The notes below the pieces were generated by a model. It had not been told where the DNA came from, did no database searches, and saw nothing but the letters and a program-made list of their open reading frames with translations. The translations under genes and the position numbers were made by a program. From an uncultured Granulosicoccaceae bacterium (GTDB lineage Bacteria > Pseudomonadota > Gammaproteobacteria > CALCKW01): a stretch of 5,238 nucleotides of DNA. Numbering within the stretch: position 1 is the stretch's first letter; each line of letters opens with the position of its first letter. Of the stretch, positions 1 through 5,238 are shown piece after piece. The stretch is from assembly GCA_937941555.1 (NCBI GenBank), contig CALDHJ010000488.1, positions 1-5,238 of the forward strand. The letters run 5' to 3'.

Positions 1-217
1 GCCCGGCACCGGCACGCCCGAGATCGGTGGGCCCAACAGCTTCCAGGCGCAGCAGGTGATCCGGGAGCTCGCCGGTGTGAACTTGATCGGGGCTGATCTC
101 GTGGAAGTGTCTCCGCCGTTCGATGCCGCGGGCGGCACGGCCTGGCTCGGCGTGTCGTTGATGTTTGAATTGCTGTGCGTGCTCGCGTCATCGGTGCGGG
201 CAGCGACACCTGAATAG
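1..217 (+). CDS. Agmatinase-type ureohydrolase (arginase/agmatinase family), C-terminal part
   Basis: Only the last 71 codons are present; the reading frame begins at base 2 and stops at TAG 215-217. The visible tail starts with PGTGTPEIGG, the segment that in this family follows the manganese-binding Asp motifs. It continues through LIGADLVEVSPPFD to a C-terminal helix (LMFELLCVLA). The GTGTPE and EVSPP-D blocks are typical of agmatinases and related guanidino hydrolases, which release urea from substrates such as agmatine or guanidinobutyrate. The metal ligands and substrate-specificity loops lie before the window, so agmatinase, guanidinobutyrase and guanidinopropionase cannot be told apart. 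No strong terminator follows the stop codon. The next gene lies 350 bases away, so operon membership with it is unlikely. Family assignment is firm; the exact substrate is not. Confidence 0.88.
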   Translation, partial: PGTGTPEIGGPNSFQAQQVIRELAGVNLIGADLVEVSPPFDAAGGTAWLGVSLMFELLCVLASSVRAATPE

Positions 218-370
218 CGCTGGTTTGTAGACTCTTTGGCGGGCGTCACAGTATTTTCCCAGGGGATGCCGCACAGTGGGTGATTGCATTGACGCGGGGT
301 GTGAACAAAGGTGCTGGAGCTGCATTTTATTGCGGTGCCGGACCGATTTTCGCGATGTCGCGCTGAGCAT

Positions 371-399
371 TTGACGGTTTCGTCGCCTCGCAGTAATAC
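371..399 (+). promoter_or_regulatory. Candidate sigma70 promoter for sat-cysC
   Basis: TTGACG at 371-376 matches five of six bases of the -35 consensus. After exactly 17 bases comes TAATAC at 394-399, which keeps the first T and A and the fifth A of the -10 box but is otherwise weak. Transcription would start near 406, giving a leader of about 160 bases before the GTG at 568. This is pattern matching by eye only. A second TTGACG at 289-294 has no usable -10 at the right distance. Confidence 0.3.
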
Positions 400-410
400 G
401 TGCCGGCCGG

Positions 411-429
411 TTGCGTGCTTCGCGCGCAA
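411..429 (+). other. Compact hairpin at the predicted 5' end of the sat-cysC leader
   Basis: TTGCGTGC at 411-418 can pair with GCGCGCAA at 422-429 around a TTC loop, giving eight pairs including one G-U. It would lie within the first bases of a transcript started from the 371-399 promoter, a place where hairpins often stabilise mRNA. No T-run follows, so it is not an intrinsic terminator. It may be a chance structure in GC-rich DNA. Confidence 0.25.
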
Positions 430-558
430 ACCGTGGCGTAACTCTTGCGAGGACGGGTCAGATGCACCCTCGTTGCAGCGGTCGGCGACAGCCGAACTTG
501 GCGGGGTTTGATGCAACCCAAAACAACTCATTCACCCACTTTTTATTGATCAAGCCTT

Positions 559-570
559 GGAGCCCACGTG
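559..570 (+). promoter_or_regulatory. Ribosome binding site and GTG start of sat-cysC
   Basis: GGAG at 559-562 sits five bases before GTG 568-570. Reading upstream in the same frame, a TGA stop appears at 547-549 with no ATG, GTG or TTG between. GTG 568 is therefore the first possible start in this frame and has a proper ribosome binding site. Confidence 0.8.
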
Positions 571-2280
571 AGCAGTCTCATCGACCTCGGACCCATCCCG
601 GAACTGTATGTGTCTGCAGACAGTGCACAGAAATTGAAGGTAGACGCGGCAGATTTGCCGAGTTGGGACCTGACACCGCGACAGATCTGCGATCTCGACA
701 TGCTGATGAACGGTGGCTTCAATCCGCTGAAAGGCTTTTTGAGCGAAGCGGATTACAACAGCGTTGTCGACAACCTGCGGTTGACTGACGGCTCGTTGTG
801 GCCCATGCCCATCACGCTCGATGTGTCGCAGGCCTTCGCCGATGTCCTCGAGCCCGGGCAGGACATCGCGCTGCGAGACCAGGAAGGGGTGATCCTCGCG
901 ATCATGTCGGTGTCCGACCGCTGGACACCCGACAAGTCGCACGAGGCCGAGAAGGTGTTTGGCGCCGATGACCTGGCGCACCCCGCGGTCAACTACCTGC
1001 ACAACACGGCGGGGCCGGTGTACCTCGGTGGACCGATCACCGGTATCCAGTCTCCGGTGCACTACGATTTTCGCGCACTGCGCAATACCCCGAATGAAAT
1101 GCGGGCATTTTTCCGCAAGCTCGGTTGGCGCCGGATTGTGGCCTTCCAGACGCGCAACCCGCTGCACCGCGCACACCAGGAACTCACCTTCCGCGCCGCA
1201 CGTGACGTACAGGCGAACCTGCTGATCCATCCCGTTGTCGGCTTGACCAAGCCGGGTGACATCGATCACTTCACCCGCGTGCGCTGCTACGAAGCGGTAC
1301 TCGAACACTACCCCGCCAGCACCACGTCGCTCAGCCTGTTGAACCTCGCCATGCGCATGGCAGGGCCACGGGAAGCCGTCTGGCACGGGTTGATTCGCCG
1401 CAATTTCGGCTGCACACATTTCATCGTCGGTCGCGACCACGCGGGTCCGGGCTCAAACAGCCAGGGCGAAGATTTCTATGGCCCCTACGACGCGCAGGAT
1501 CTGTTTCGCACCCACCAGGACGAAATGGGCATCGAGATGGTCGACTTCAAACACATGGTGTATGTGCAGGAGCGCGTTCAGTACGAGCCGGCGGACGAAG
1601 TGGAAGAGGGAGCAACCGTCCTCAATATTTCCGGCACCGAGCTGCGCCGTCGCCTCGCGGAAGGCCTCGATATCCCCGAGTGGTTCTCCTTCCCGGAGGT
1701 GGTGAAAGAGCTGCGCAAAACCAAACCGCCGCGCGCCAAGCAAGGCTTTACGGTCTTTTTTACAGGCCTGTCTGGTTCTGGCAAGTCCACCGTCGCCAAC
1801 GCGCTCATGGTCAAGCTCATGGAGCTCGGTGGCCGACCTGTGACCCTGCTCGATGGCGACGTGGTGCGCAAACACCTGTCATCGGAGCTTGGCTTCTCCA
1901 AAGAACACCGCGACCTCAATATCCGACGCATCGGTTACGTCGCTTCCGAGATCACCAAGAACGGCGGCATCGCCATTTGTGCACCGATCGCGCCGTACAC
2001 TGCGACGCGGCGCGCAGTGCGCGAGTCGATCGAAGCCTTTGGTGCTTTTGTCGAAGTGCACGTGGCAACCTCACTCGAAGAGTGTGAGCGCCGCGACCGC
2101 AAGGGGCTGTACAAGCTTGCGCGCGAAGGCAAGATCAAGGAGTTCACGGGCATATCGGATCCCTATGAAGCGCCGGAGAGTGCAGAGCTCGTGCTCGACA
2201 CGGAGGGTCAAAATGTGGACTTCGTGGCGCAGCAGGTGATTTTGAAGCTCGAGTCACTCGGTCTGATCGGCAGCAACTGA
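568..2280 (+). CDS. Bifunctional sulfate adenylyltransferase / adenylylsulfate kinase (Sat-CysC fusion)
   Basis: This 570-residue cytoplasmic protein should make APS from ATP and sulfate and then phosphorylate APS to PAPS, for sulfate assimilation or sulfation. Residues about 1-385 are a homo-oligomeric-type ATP sulfurylase. The nucleotide motif QTRNPLHRAH is at 194-203, GRDHAGPG at 288-295 and ISGTELRRR from 354. Residues about 390-570 are APS kinase. The Walker A motif GLSGSGKST is at 400-408, DGD at 429-431, the LGFS-EHR-NIRRIG block at 441-456, KGLY at 512-515 and FTGISDPYEAP at 526-536. The Ser that is phosphorylated in the E. coli enzyme is Ala here (CAPIAPY, A475). The sulfurylase lacks the Cys-rich zinc site of thermophilic bacterial forms and reads like the fungal enzyme up to the domain junction (PPRAKQGFT). 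In fungi the kinase-like domain has lost its P-loop; here it is intact, so both activities are expected. The gene stands alone, between a long leader and a strong terminator. Symbol left empty because fusions are variously called sat, cysC or sat-cysC. Confidence 0.96.
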   Translation: MSSLIDLGPIPELYVSADSAQKLKVDAADLPSWDLTPRQICDLDMLMNGGFNPLKGFLSEADYNSVVDNLRLTDGSLWPMPITLDVSQAFADVLEPGQDIALRDQEGVILAIMSVSDRWTPDKSHEAEKVFGADDLAHPAVNYLHNTAGPVYLGGPITGIQSPVHYDFRALRNTPNEMRAFFRKLGWRRIVAFQTRNPLHRAHQELTFRAARDVQANLLIHPVVGLTKPGDIDHFTRVRCYEAVLEHYPASTTSLSLLNLAMRMAGPREAVWHGLIRRNFGCTHFIVGRDHAGPGSNSQGEDFYGPYDAQDLFRTHQDEMGIEMVDFKHMVYVQERVQYEPADEVEEGATVLNISGTELRRRLAEGLDIPEWFSFPEVVKELRKTKPPRAKQGFTVFFTGLSGSGKSTVANALMVKLMELGGRPVTLLDGDVVRKHLSSELGFSKEHRDLNIRRIGYVASEITKNGGIAICAPIAPYTATRRAVRESIEAFGAFVEVHVATSLEECERRDRKGLYKLAREGKIKEFTGISDPYEAPESAELVLDTEGQNVDFVAQQVILKLESLGLIGSN

Positions 2281-2300
2281 GCCATTCGTGCGTGATCGAC

Positions 2301-2326
2301 AAGGCCGCCCCCGGGCGGCCTTTTTT
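2301..2326 (+). terminator. Strong intrinsic terminator of sat-cysC
   Basis: AAGGCCGCCC (2301-2310) pairs perfectly with GGGCGGCCTT (2313-2322), giving a ten-pair stem with a minimal loop, and a six-T run covers 2321-2326. It begins 20 bases after the sat-cysC stop. It lies between two convergent genes: the LysR gene on the minus strand ends at 2336. Read on the minus strand the stem is followed only by TTGTCG, a poor T-tract, so it should mainly stop plus-strand transcription. Confidence 0.93.
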
Positions 2327-2335
2327 GTGTGCGCG

Positions 2336-3193
2336 TCAGGGGGTGAGTTCGTGCAAGGCTTGTTCGGCTGAATCGATCAGCCACGCGTGCAGCCCCGCCC
2401 AGGTCTCGGCCCGTGCCTCGGTGACCAGAAAATAGGCCGCGCGTTCGAAGGCTGGTGCATCGAGTCGATAGAGCCGGTTGTTCGCCAGGTGGTCTGCGAC
2501 CAGCCGTTCCGGCAAGTACGCCGAGCCGCCGTGTTTCAGCAGGTGCGAGAGCGCCCAAACCGTCGAGCCGTGGTTGATCTTGGCGACCGCGGCGTCGGTG
2601 TAGGCCTCGGTGTGGCTGCGCGCGAACTGTTCGCCCGCATCGACATAGATGTAGCCCGGGTGGTGGGTCACCGAAGCGTCAAGATCGGGTGAGACGAGGA
2701 TCAGGGTTTCGGTTGGCAGAGCCAAACTGACCTGATCCGAACTCGATGACGGTTGGTAGCCGAGACCGACGTCGATGACGCCGTTGGCGAGCCAGGATTC
2801 GAGTGCGGCCTGATTGCCCGGCCACGCGGCCAGGGCGGTTTCCGGTTGGTTGTCCGCGAGGTGGTCGAAGAGCGGCTGACCCAAGGTCGGCCAGAGATCC
2901 ATGTGGCAGCCGATGTTGCAGGTTTCGGTCACGCCGTCCGGCAGCGAGGTCTCCTGCTGAGCCTGCCACCACAGATCGAGCATCACCTCGGCATAGCGTT
3001 TGAATTTCAGCCCGGCCGAGGTGAGTGTGATGCCCCGTTTGTCGCGGTGCATCAGCGTTTGCCCGAGGGCGTCTTCGAGTGTGCGCAGACGCGCTGTCAC
3101 GGTGGATTGCGTGACGTTCAAGCGCTCGGAGGCCCGCACCAGGCTGCCGGTTTCAACAATGGTCAGGAAGGTTTTGAACGCGGACAATTGCAT
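2336..3193 (-). CDS. LysR-family transcriptional regulator
   Basis: A 285-residue regulator, the usual length for the family, read from ATG 3193 to TGA 2338-2336. Residues 1-60 form the LysR winged helix-turn-helix: AFKTFLTIVETGSLVRASE, then LNVTQSTVTARLRTLED as the recognition region, then the wing (DKRGITLTSAG). Residues about 88-285 are the periplasmic-binding-like effector domain. It includes an IDVGLGY block at 140-146, the position where family members often have DxGI/L. The ligand cannot be told. The frame stays open upstream to 3775, opposite the flavin reductase gene, but family alignment supports MQLSAF as the true N-terminus. The ribosome binding site is poor. It is divergent from the flavin reductase/aldehyde dehydrogenase operon, the classical LysR position for the regulator of that operon. 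Family assignment is firm; the target is inferred from position. Confidence 0.94.
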   Translation of the reverse strand: MQLSAFKTFLTIVETGSLVRASERLNVTQSTVTARLRTLEDALGQTLMHRDKRGITLTSAGLKFKRYAEVMLDLWWQAQQETSLPDGVTETCNIGCHMDLWPTLGQPLFDHLADNQPETALAAWPGNQAALESWLANGVIDVGLGYQPSSSSDQVSLALPTETLILVSPDLDASVTHHPGYIYVDAGEQFARSHTEAYTDAAVAKINHGSTVWALSHLLKHGGSAYLPERLVADHLANNRLYRLDAPAFERAAYFLVTEARAETWAGLHAWLIDSAEQALHELTP

Positions 3194-3296
3194 GGGCAGC
3201 CAATGCAAAAAAATTGAATATACCCTGCATGATAATTCGTTTTTCAAATAGGTAAAGGCCTGCCACAGTAGCGCCATGGACACAGGAGAGACAGAC
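3194..3296. promoter_or_regulatory. Divergent promoter/operator region between lysR-type gene and flavin reductase operon
   Basis: These 103 bases are clearly AT-richer than the flanking genes. GATAAT at 3231-3236 is a good -10 box for the plus strand, but no -35 box lies at a proper distance (3208-3213 is AAAAAA). A good -10 without a -35 is common at promoters needing a LysR activator. An inverted repeat, ATGCA (3203-3207) and TGCAT (3226-3230), and a second pair, TTGAA (3214-3218) and TTCAA (3243-3247), are possible operator half-sites. Neither is a clear T-N11-A LysR box. The role as a shared regulatory region is inferred from layout. Confidence 0.55.
3217..3247 (-). promoter_or_regulatory. 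Candidate sigma70 promoter of the LysR-family gene
   Basis: On the minus strand TTGAAA (3247-3242) matches five of six -35 bases and TATATT (3222-3217) matches five of six -10 bases. The spacer is 19 bases, longer than ideal. Transcription would start about 17 bases before the ATG at 3193. It overlaps the plus-strand -10 at 3231-3236, which would allow the autorepression usual for LysR genes. Confidence 0.4.
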
Positions 3297-3299
3297 ATG
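3285..3299 (+). promoter_or_regulatory. Ribosome binding site that sets the flavin reductase start
   Basis: GGAGAG at 3285-3290 lies six bases before ATG 3297. An earlier in-frame ATG at 3276 has no purine-rich site in front of it, and the ribosome binding site lies inside the codons that start would add. A third in-frame ATG follows at 3306. ATG 3297 is preferred. Confidence 0.75.
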
Positions 3300-3881
3300 G
3301 GCGCGATGCATGAATCCCTCGCAACTGCTGGGCAGATCGACGGCGACACCGCGGCGTCCCGCGATGCCTTCATCGGCAACATGCGCTGCGTGGCCAATGC
3401 GGTCAGTGTGGTGACGACCGACGGGGCGGCCGGTCGCCACGGCGCCACGGTCAGCGCGTTCTGCTCGGTGTCGGCGGACCCGCCCACGGTGCTGGTCTGC
3501 CTCAAGACCGACAGCCGCATCGCCCGGCTCGTCAAAGCCAACGGAGTGCTTGCGCTGAATGTGCTCGGGGCCGACCAGTCGCCATTGGCGGTCCGTTTTG
3601 CGGGTGGGGAAGATGCCTCGTTGACCGCGGTGCAGGGGCGATCGGACGGTGTGTGCGATCGCTTTGTCGGCGTCGCGCTCGATGCGCGTTTCTCACAGCC
3701 GGTGTTGACCGGGGCGATCGGTTTCTGTGGGGTTGTGCGCCAGATGCACGACGCCGGCAGCCACACAGTGTGCATTGCCGAGGTCGAGGCCCTCGCGCAA
3801 AGCGACGCCCAACCGCTCGTGTACCACGACGGCGGCTACCAGCGCATAACGCCTGTAGCGCAGGAGCCACAGCATGGCTGA
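3297..3881 (+). CDS. Flavin reductase-like domain protein (HpaC/RutF type), reductase partner of a two-component monooxygenase
   Basis: A 194-residue protein of the short-chain flavin reductase family, which uses NAD(P)H to reduce free FMN or FAD and passes the reduced flavin to a separate oxygenase. The FMN-binding block HGATVSAFCSVSADPPTVLV is at residues 48-67. A conserved helix region, LALNVLGADQSPLAVRFAG, is at 85-103. The dimer/nicotinamide region is GSHTVCIAEVEAL (155-167), and the closing strand PLVYHDGGYQRI is at 173-184. There is no signal peptide or membrane segment. The first 20 residues are poorly conserved in this family, so the start rests on the ribosome binding site. It overlaps the next gene by 8 bases, so the two are probably co-translated. 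The oxygenase that would use its product is not in the window. Which family member it is (HpaC, RutF, NtaB or TgnA-like) cannot be told from the sequence alone. Confidence 0.9.
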   Translation: MGAMHESLATAGQIDGDTAASRDAFIGNMRCVANAVSVVTTDGAAGRHGATVSAFCSVSADPPTVLVCLKTDSRIARLVKANGVLALNVLGADQSPLAVRFAGGEDASLTAVQGRSDGVCDRFVGVALDARFSQPVLTGAIGFCGVVRQMHDAGSHTVCIAEVEALAQSDAQPLVYHDGGYQRITPVAQEPQHG

Positions 3882-5238
3882 GCTCACGCAATACCGGATG
3901 TTGATCGACGGCGCGTTTGTCGACGCCGGCGACGGCGGCCGCTTCGACAGCACCAACCCGACAACCGGCGAGGTATGGTGTCAGGTGCCGGCTGCGACCG
4001 AAGCCGATGTGGACCGCGCCGTGCGTGCAGCGCACGCGGCGTATGCCAGCGGACCCTGGTCGCGCATGACCGCGAGCGAACGCGGGCGGTGCTTGCGGCG
4101 GCTGGGTGACCTGCTGGCCGAACACAGCGAGGCGCTGGGCCGCACTGAGAGTCGTGACACCGGCAAGCTCTTCAAGGAGACGGCGTGGCAGGCGCAATAC
4201 ATCGCCGAGTTCCTGCACTTCTACGCCGGGGCTGCCGACAAGCTCAATGGCGAGACGCTGCCGATTGACAAGCCTGACCTCTTCGTCTTCACCGCGCGCG
4301 AGCCGCTCGGTGTGGTCGCGGCCGTGGTGCCCTGGAATTCGCAGTTGTTTCTGACGGCTGTCAAGCTCGGGCCGGCGCTCGCGGCGGGCAACACTCTGGT
4401 GCTGAAAGCCTCCGAACACGCGTCAGCTGCGATGTTGGAGTTCGGGGCGCTGATCGAGCAGGCCGGCATCCCGCCGGGTGTCGTCAATATCGTTACCGGC
4501 TTTGGCGAGCCCTGCGGACGGGCACTGACATCCCACCCGTTGGTGGCGCGTGTGGCCTTTACGGGTGGCCCCGAGTCGGCGCGCCATGTGGTGCGCAACA
4601 GCGCTGAGAATTTCGCCGAGGTGTCGCTTGAACTCGGCGGCAAATCGCCGTTCATCGTGTTCGACGATGCCGACATCGAGAGTGCGGTCAACGGCTCGAT
4701 CGGCGGCATTTTTGCCGCGTCAGGGCAAAGCTGTGTGGCCGGCTCGCGCTTGTATTTACACGAAGACATCGCGGATGAATTTCTCGAGCGTATGCTCGCG
4801 CAGGTAGCGAAGGTGCGCATTGGCGATCCGCTGGCTGAGGACGTCGACATGGGCCCCTTGTGCACAGCGGCCCAGATCGAGAACATCGAGCACCACGTTG
4901 CGCTCGCGCAGCAGGAAGGCGCGACGGTACTCTGCGGTGGCAAACGCCCGGACAACCTGGTGGGGCAGTTCTACGAGCCCACCATCCTCGACTGCCCGCG
5001 ACAGGATCTCACCGTTGTCGACGCCGAACTCTTCGGCCCCGTGCTCGCGGTGCAGCGCTTTCGCACCGAGGACGAGGTCATTGAGCTTGCCAATGACACG
5101 GTGCATGGTCTCGCGGCCGGTATTTTCAGCCGAGACAGCGGACGCTGTCTGCGCATGAGCCGCGCGATCAAGGCCGGCATCGTCTGGGTCAACACCTACC
5201 GGGTGATTTCGCCCATCGCTGAATTCGGCGGCATGAAG
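3874..5238 (+). CDS. NAD(P)-dependent aldehyde dehydrogenase, C-terminus beyond window
   Basis: 455 codons are open to the last base; about 30-45 residues are missing compared with the usual 480-500. AGGAG at 3862-3866 lies seven bases before the ATG, which overlaps the end of the flavin reductase gene in ATGGCTGA. Catalytic motifs are all visible: PWN with the oxyanion Asn at about 155, the cofactor-binding Lys in LKAS at about 178, FTGG at 229-232, the general base Glu in ELGGKSP at about 253, the nucleophile Cys in GQSCVAGSR at about 287, and ELFGPV at 385-390. The end reads WVNTYRVISPIAEFGGMK, the familiar region just before the C-terminal oligomerisation strand. FTGG replaces the more common FTGS. 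It should oxidise an aldehyde to an acid in the cytoplasm. Pairing with a flavin reductase recalls catabolic operons such as hpa (aromatic acids) or tgn (trigonelline), but the substrate cannot be read from the sequence. Confidence 0.95.
   Translation, partial: MAELTQYRMLIDGAFVDAGDGGRFDSTNPTTGEVWCQVPAATEADVDRAVRAAHAAYASGPWSRMTASERGRCLRRLGDLLAEHSEALGRTESRDTGKLFKETAWQAQYIAEFLHFYAGAADKLNGETLPIDKPDLFVFTAREPLGVVAAVVPWNSQLFLTAVKLGPALAAGNTLVLKASEHASAAMLEFGALIEQAGIPPGVVNIVTGFGEPCGRALTSHPLVARVAFTGGPESARHVVRNSAENFAEVSLELGGKSPFIVFDDADIESAVNGSIGGIFAASGQSCVAGSRLYLHEDIADEFLERMLAQVAKVRIGDPLAEDVDMGPLCTAAQIENIEHHVALAQQEGATVLCGGKRPDNLVGQFYEPTILDCPRQDLTVVDAELFGPVLAVQRFRTEDEVIELANDTVHGLAAGIFSRDSGRCLRMSRAIKAGIVWVNTYRVISPIAEFGGMK

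Larger units (their letters stand above)
218..567. other. 350-base intergenic region, no convincing gene
   Basis: This stretch separates the ureohydrolase stop from the sat-cysC start. Short open frames cross it on both strands (for example 311-511 plus and 327-521 minus), but none has a clear ribosome binding site or recognisable protein content. It becomes AT-richer near its end (about 520-552). It holds a possible sigma70 promoter at 371-399 and a small hairpin at 411-429, described separately. No recognised riboswitch, tRNA or repeat was seen. It most likely carries the sat-cysC promoter and a long 5' leader. Confidence 0.6.

Noticed and set aside
333..350. Possible terminator CGGT-loop-ACCG followed by ATTTT
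   Set aside because: The stem is only four pairs and lies 115 bases after the ureohydrolase stop.
311..511. Small plus-strand open frame of 66 codons in the intergenic region
   Set aside because: No clear ribosome binding site and no recognisable protein character; rich in Arg and Ser, as random frames are here.
504..519. GGGTT/AACCC inverted repeat
   Set aside because: Five pairs with a six-base loop and no following T-run; likely chance.
550..1440. Long minus-strand open frame of 296 codons opposite sat
   Set aside because: It lies antisense to a fully convincing ATP sulfurylase, has low-complexity shadow-like composition and matches no family.
3276..3296. Earlier ATG (3276) as the flavin reductase start
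   Set aside because: It has no ribosome binding site, while GGAGAG is well placed for ATG 3297.
3194..3775. Upstream extension of the LysR frame by 194 codons
   Set aside because: The extra residues run antisense to the flavin reductase and through the intergenic region, and the LysR family begins at the MQLSAF methionine.
3532..4419. Minus-strand open frame of 295 codons
   Set aside because: It covers parts of two real plus-strand genes and is rich in Arg, Ala and His, as expected of a shadow frame in GC-rich DNA.
4221..4955. Minus-strand open frame of 244 codons
   Set aside because: Antisense to the aldehyde dehydrogenase, whose catalytic motifs are all intact; rich in Ser and Ala with no recognisable domain.

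Overview
The window carries five genes of an ordinary bacterial chromosome: two are cut by its ends and three are complete. GC content is high (about 60% by eye), with AT-richer stretches only between genes. Gene content and protein style suggest a free-living proteobacterium, most likely a gammaproteobacterium. That placement is inference from protein flavour, not a measured assignment. No tRNA, rRNA, insertion sequence, CRISPR array or phage gene was seen.

Left part (1-567): the last 71 codons of an agmatinase-type ureohydrolase end at 217. About 350 bases without a convincing gene follow. They hold a possible sigma70 promoter (371-399) and a compact hairpin (411-429), and they lead into the next gene.

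Centre (568-2326): one 570-residue protein joins an ATP sulfurylase (Sat) to an APS kinase (CysC). It would convert sulfate to APS and then to PAPS on one polypeptide. It starts at GTG behind a GGAG ribosome binding site and ends at a strong intrinsic terminator. Its layout and several sequence blocks resemble the fungal ATP sulfurylase, whose kinase-like tail is a dead regulatory domain. Here the kinase P-loop and other motifs are intact.

Right part (2336-5238): a LysR-family regulator on the minus strand faces away from a two-gene plus-strand operon, with a 103-base AT-rich region between them. The operon encodes a small HpaC/RutF-type flavin reductase and, overlapping it by 8 bases, an NAD(P)-dependent aldehyde dehydrogenase that runs off the window. 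The aldehyde dehydrogenase is the longest gene of the right part and is open to the last base. This is the usual form of a LysR-controlled catabolic operon: the reductase supplies reduced flavin to a monooxygenase, and the dehydrogenase oxidises an aldehyde made further down the path. No monooxygenase is in the window, so the substrate is unknown. Genes beyond 5238 should decide it.

Nothing here proves a new kind of system. The two points of most interest are the fungal-like but apparently active Sat-CysC fusion and the unassigned flavin reductase/aldehyde dehydrogenase operon.
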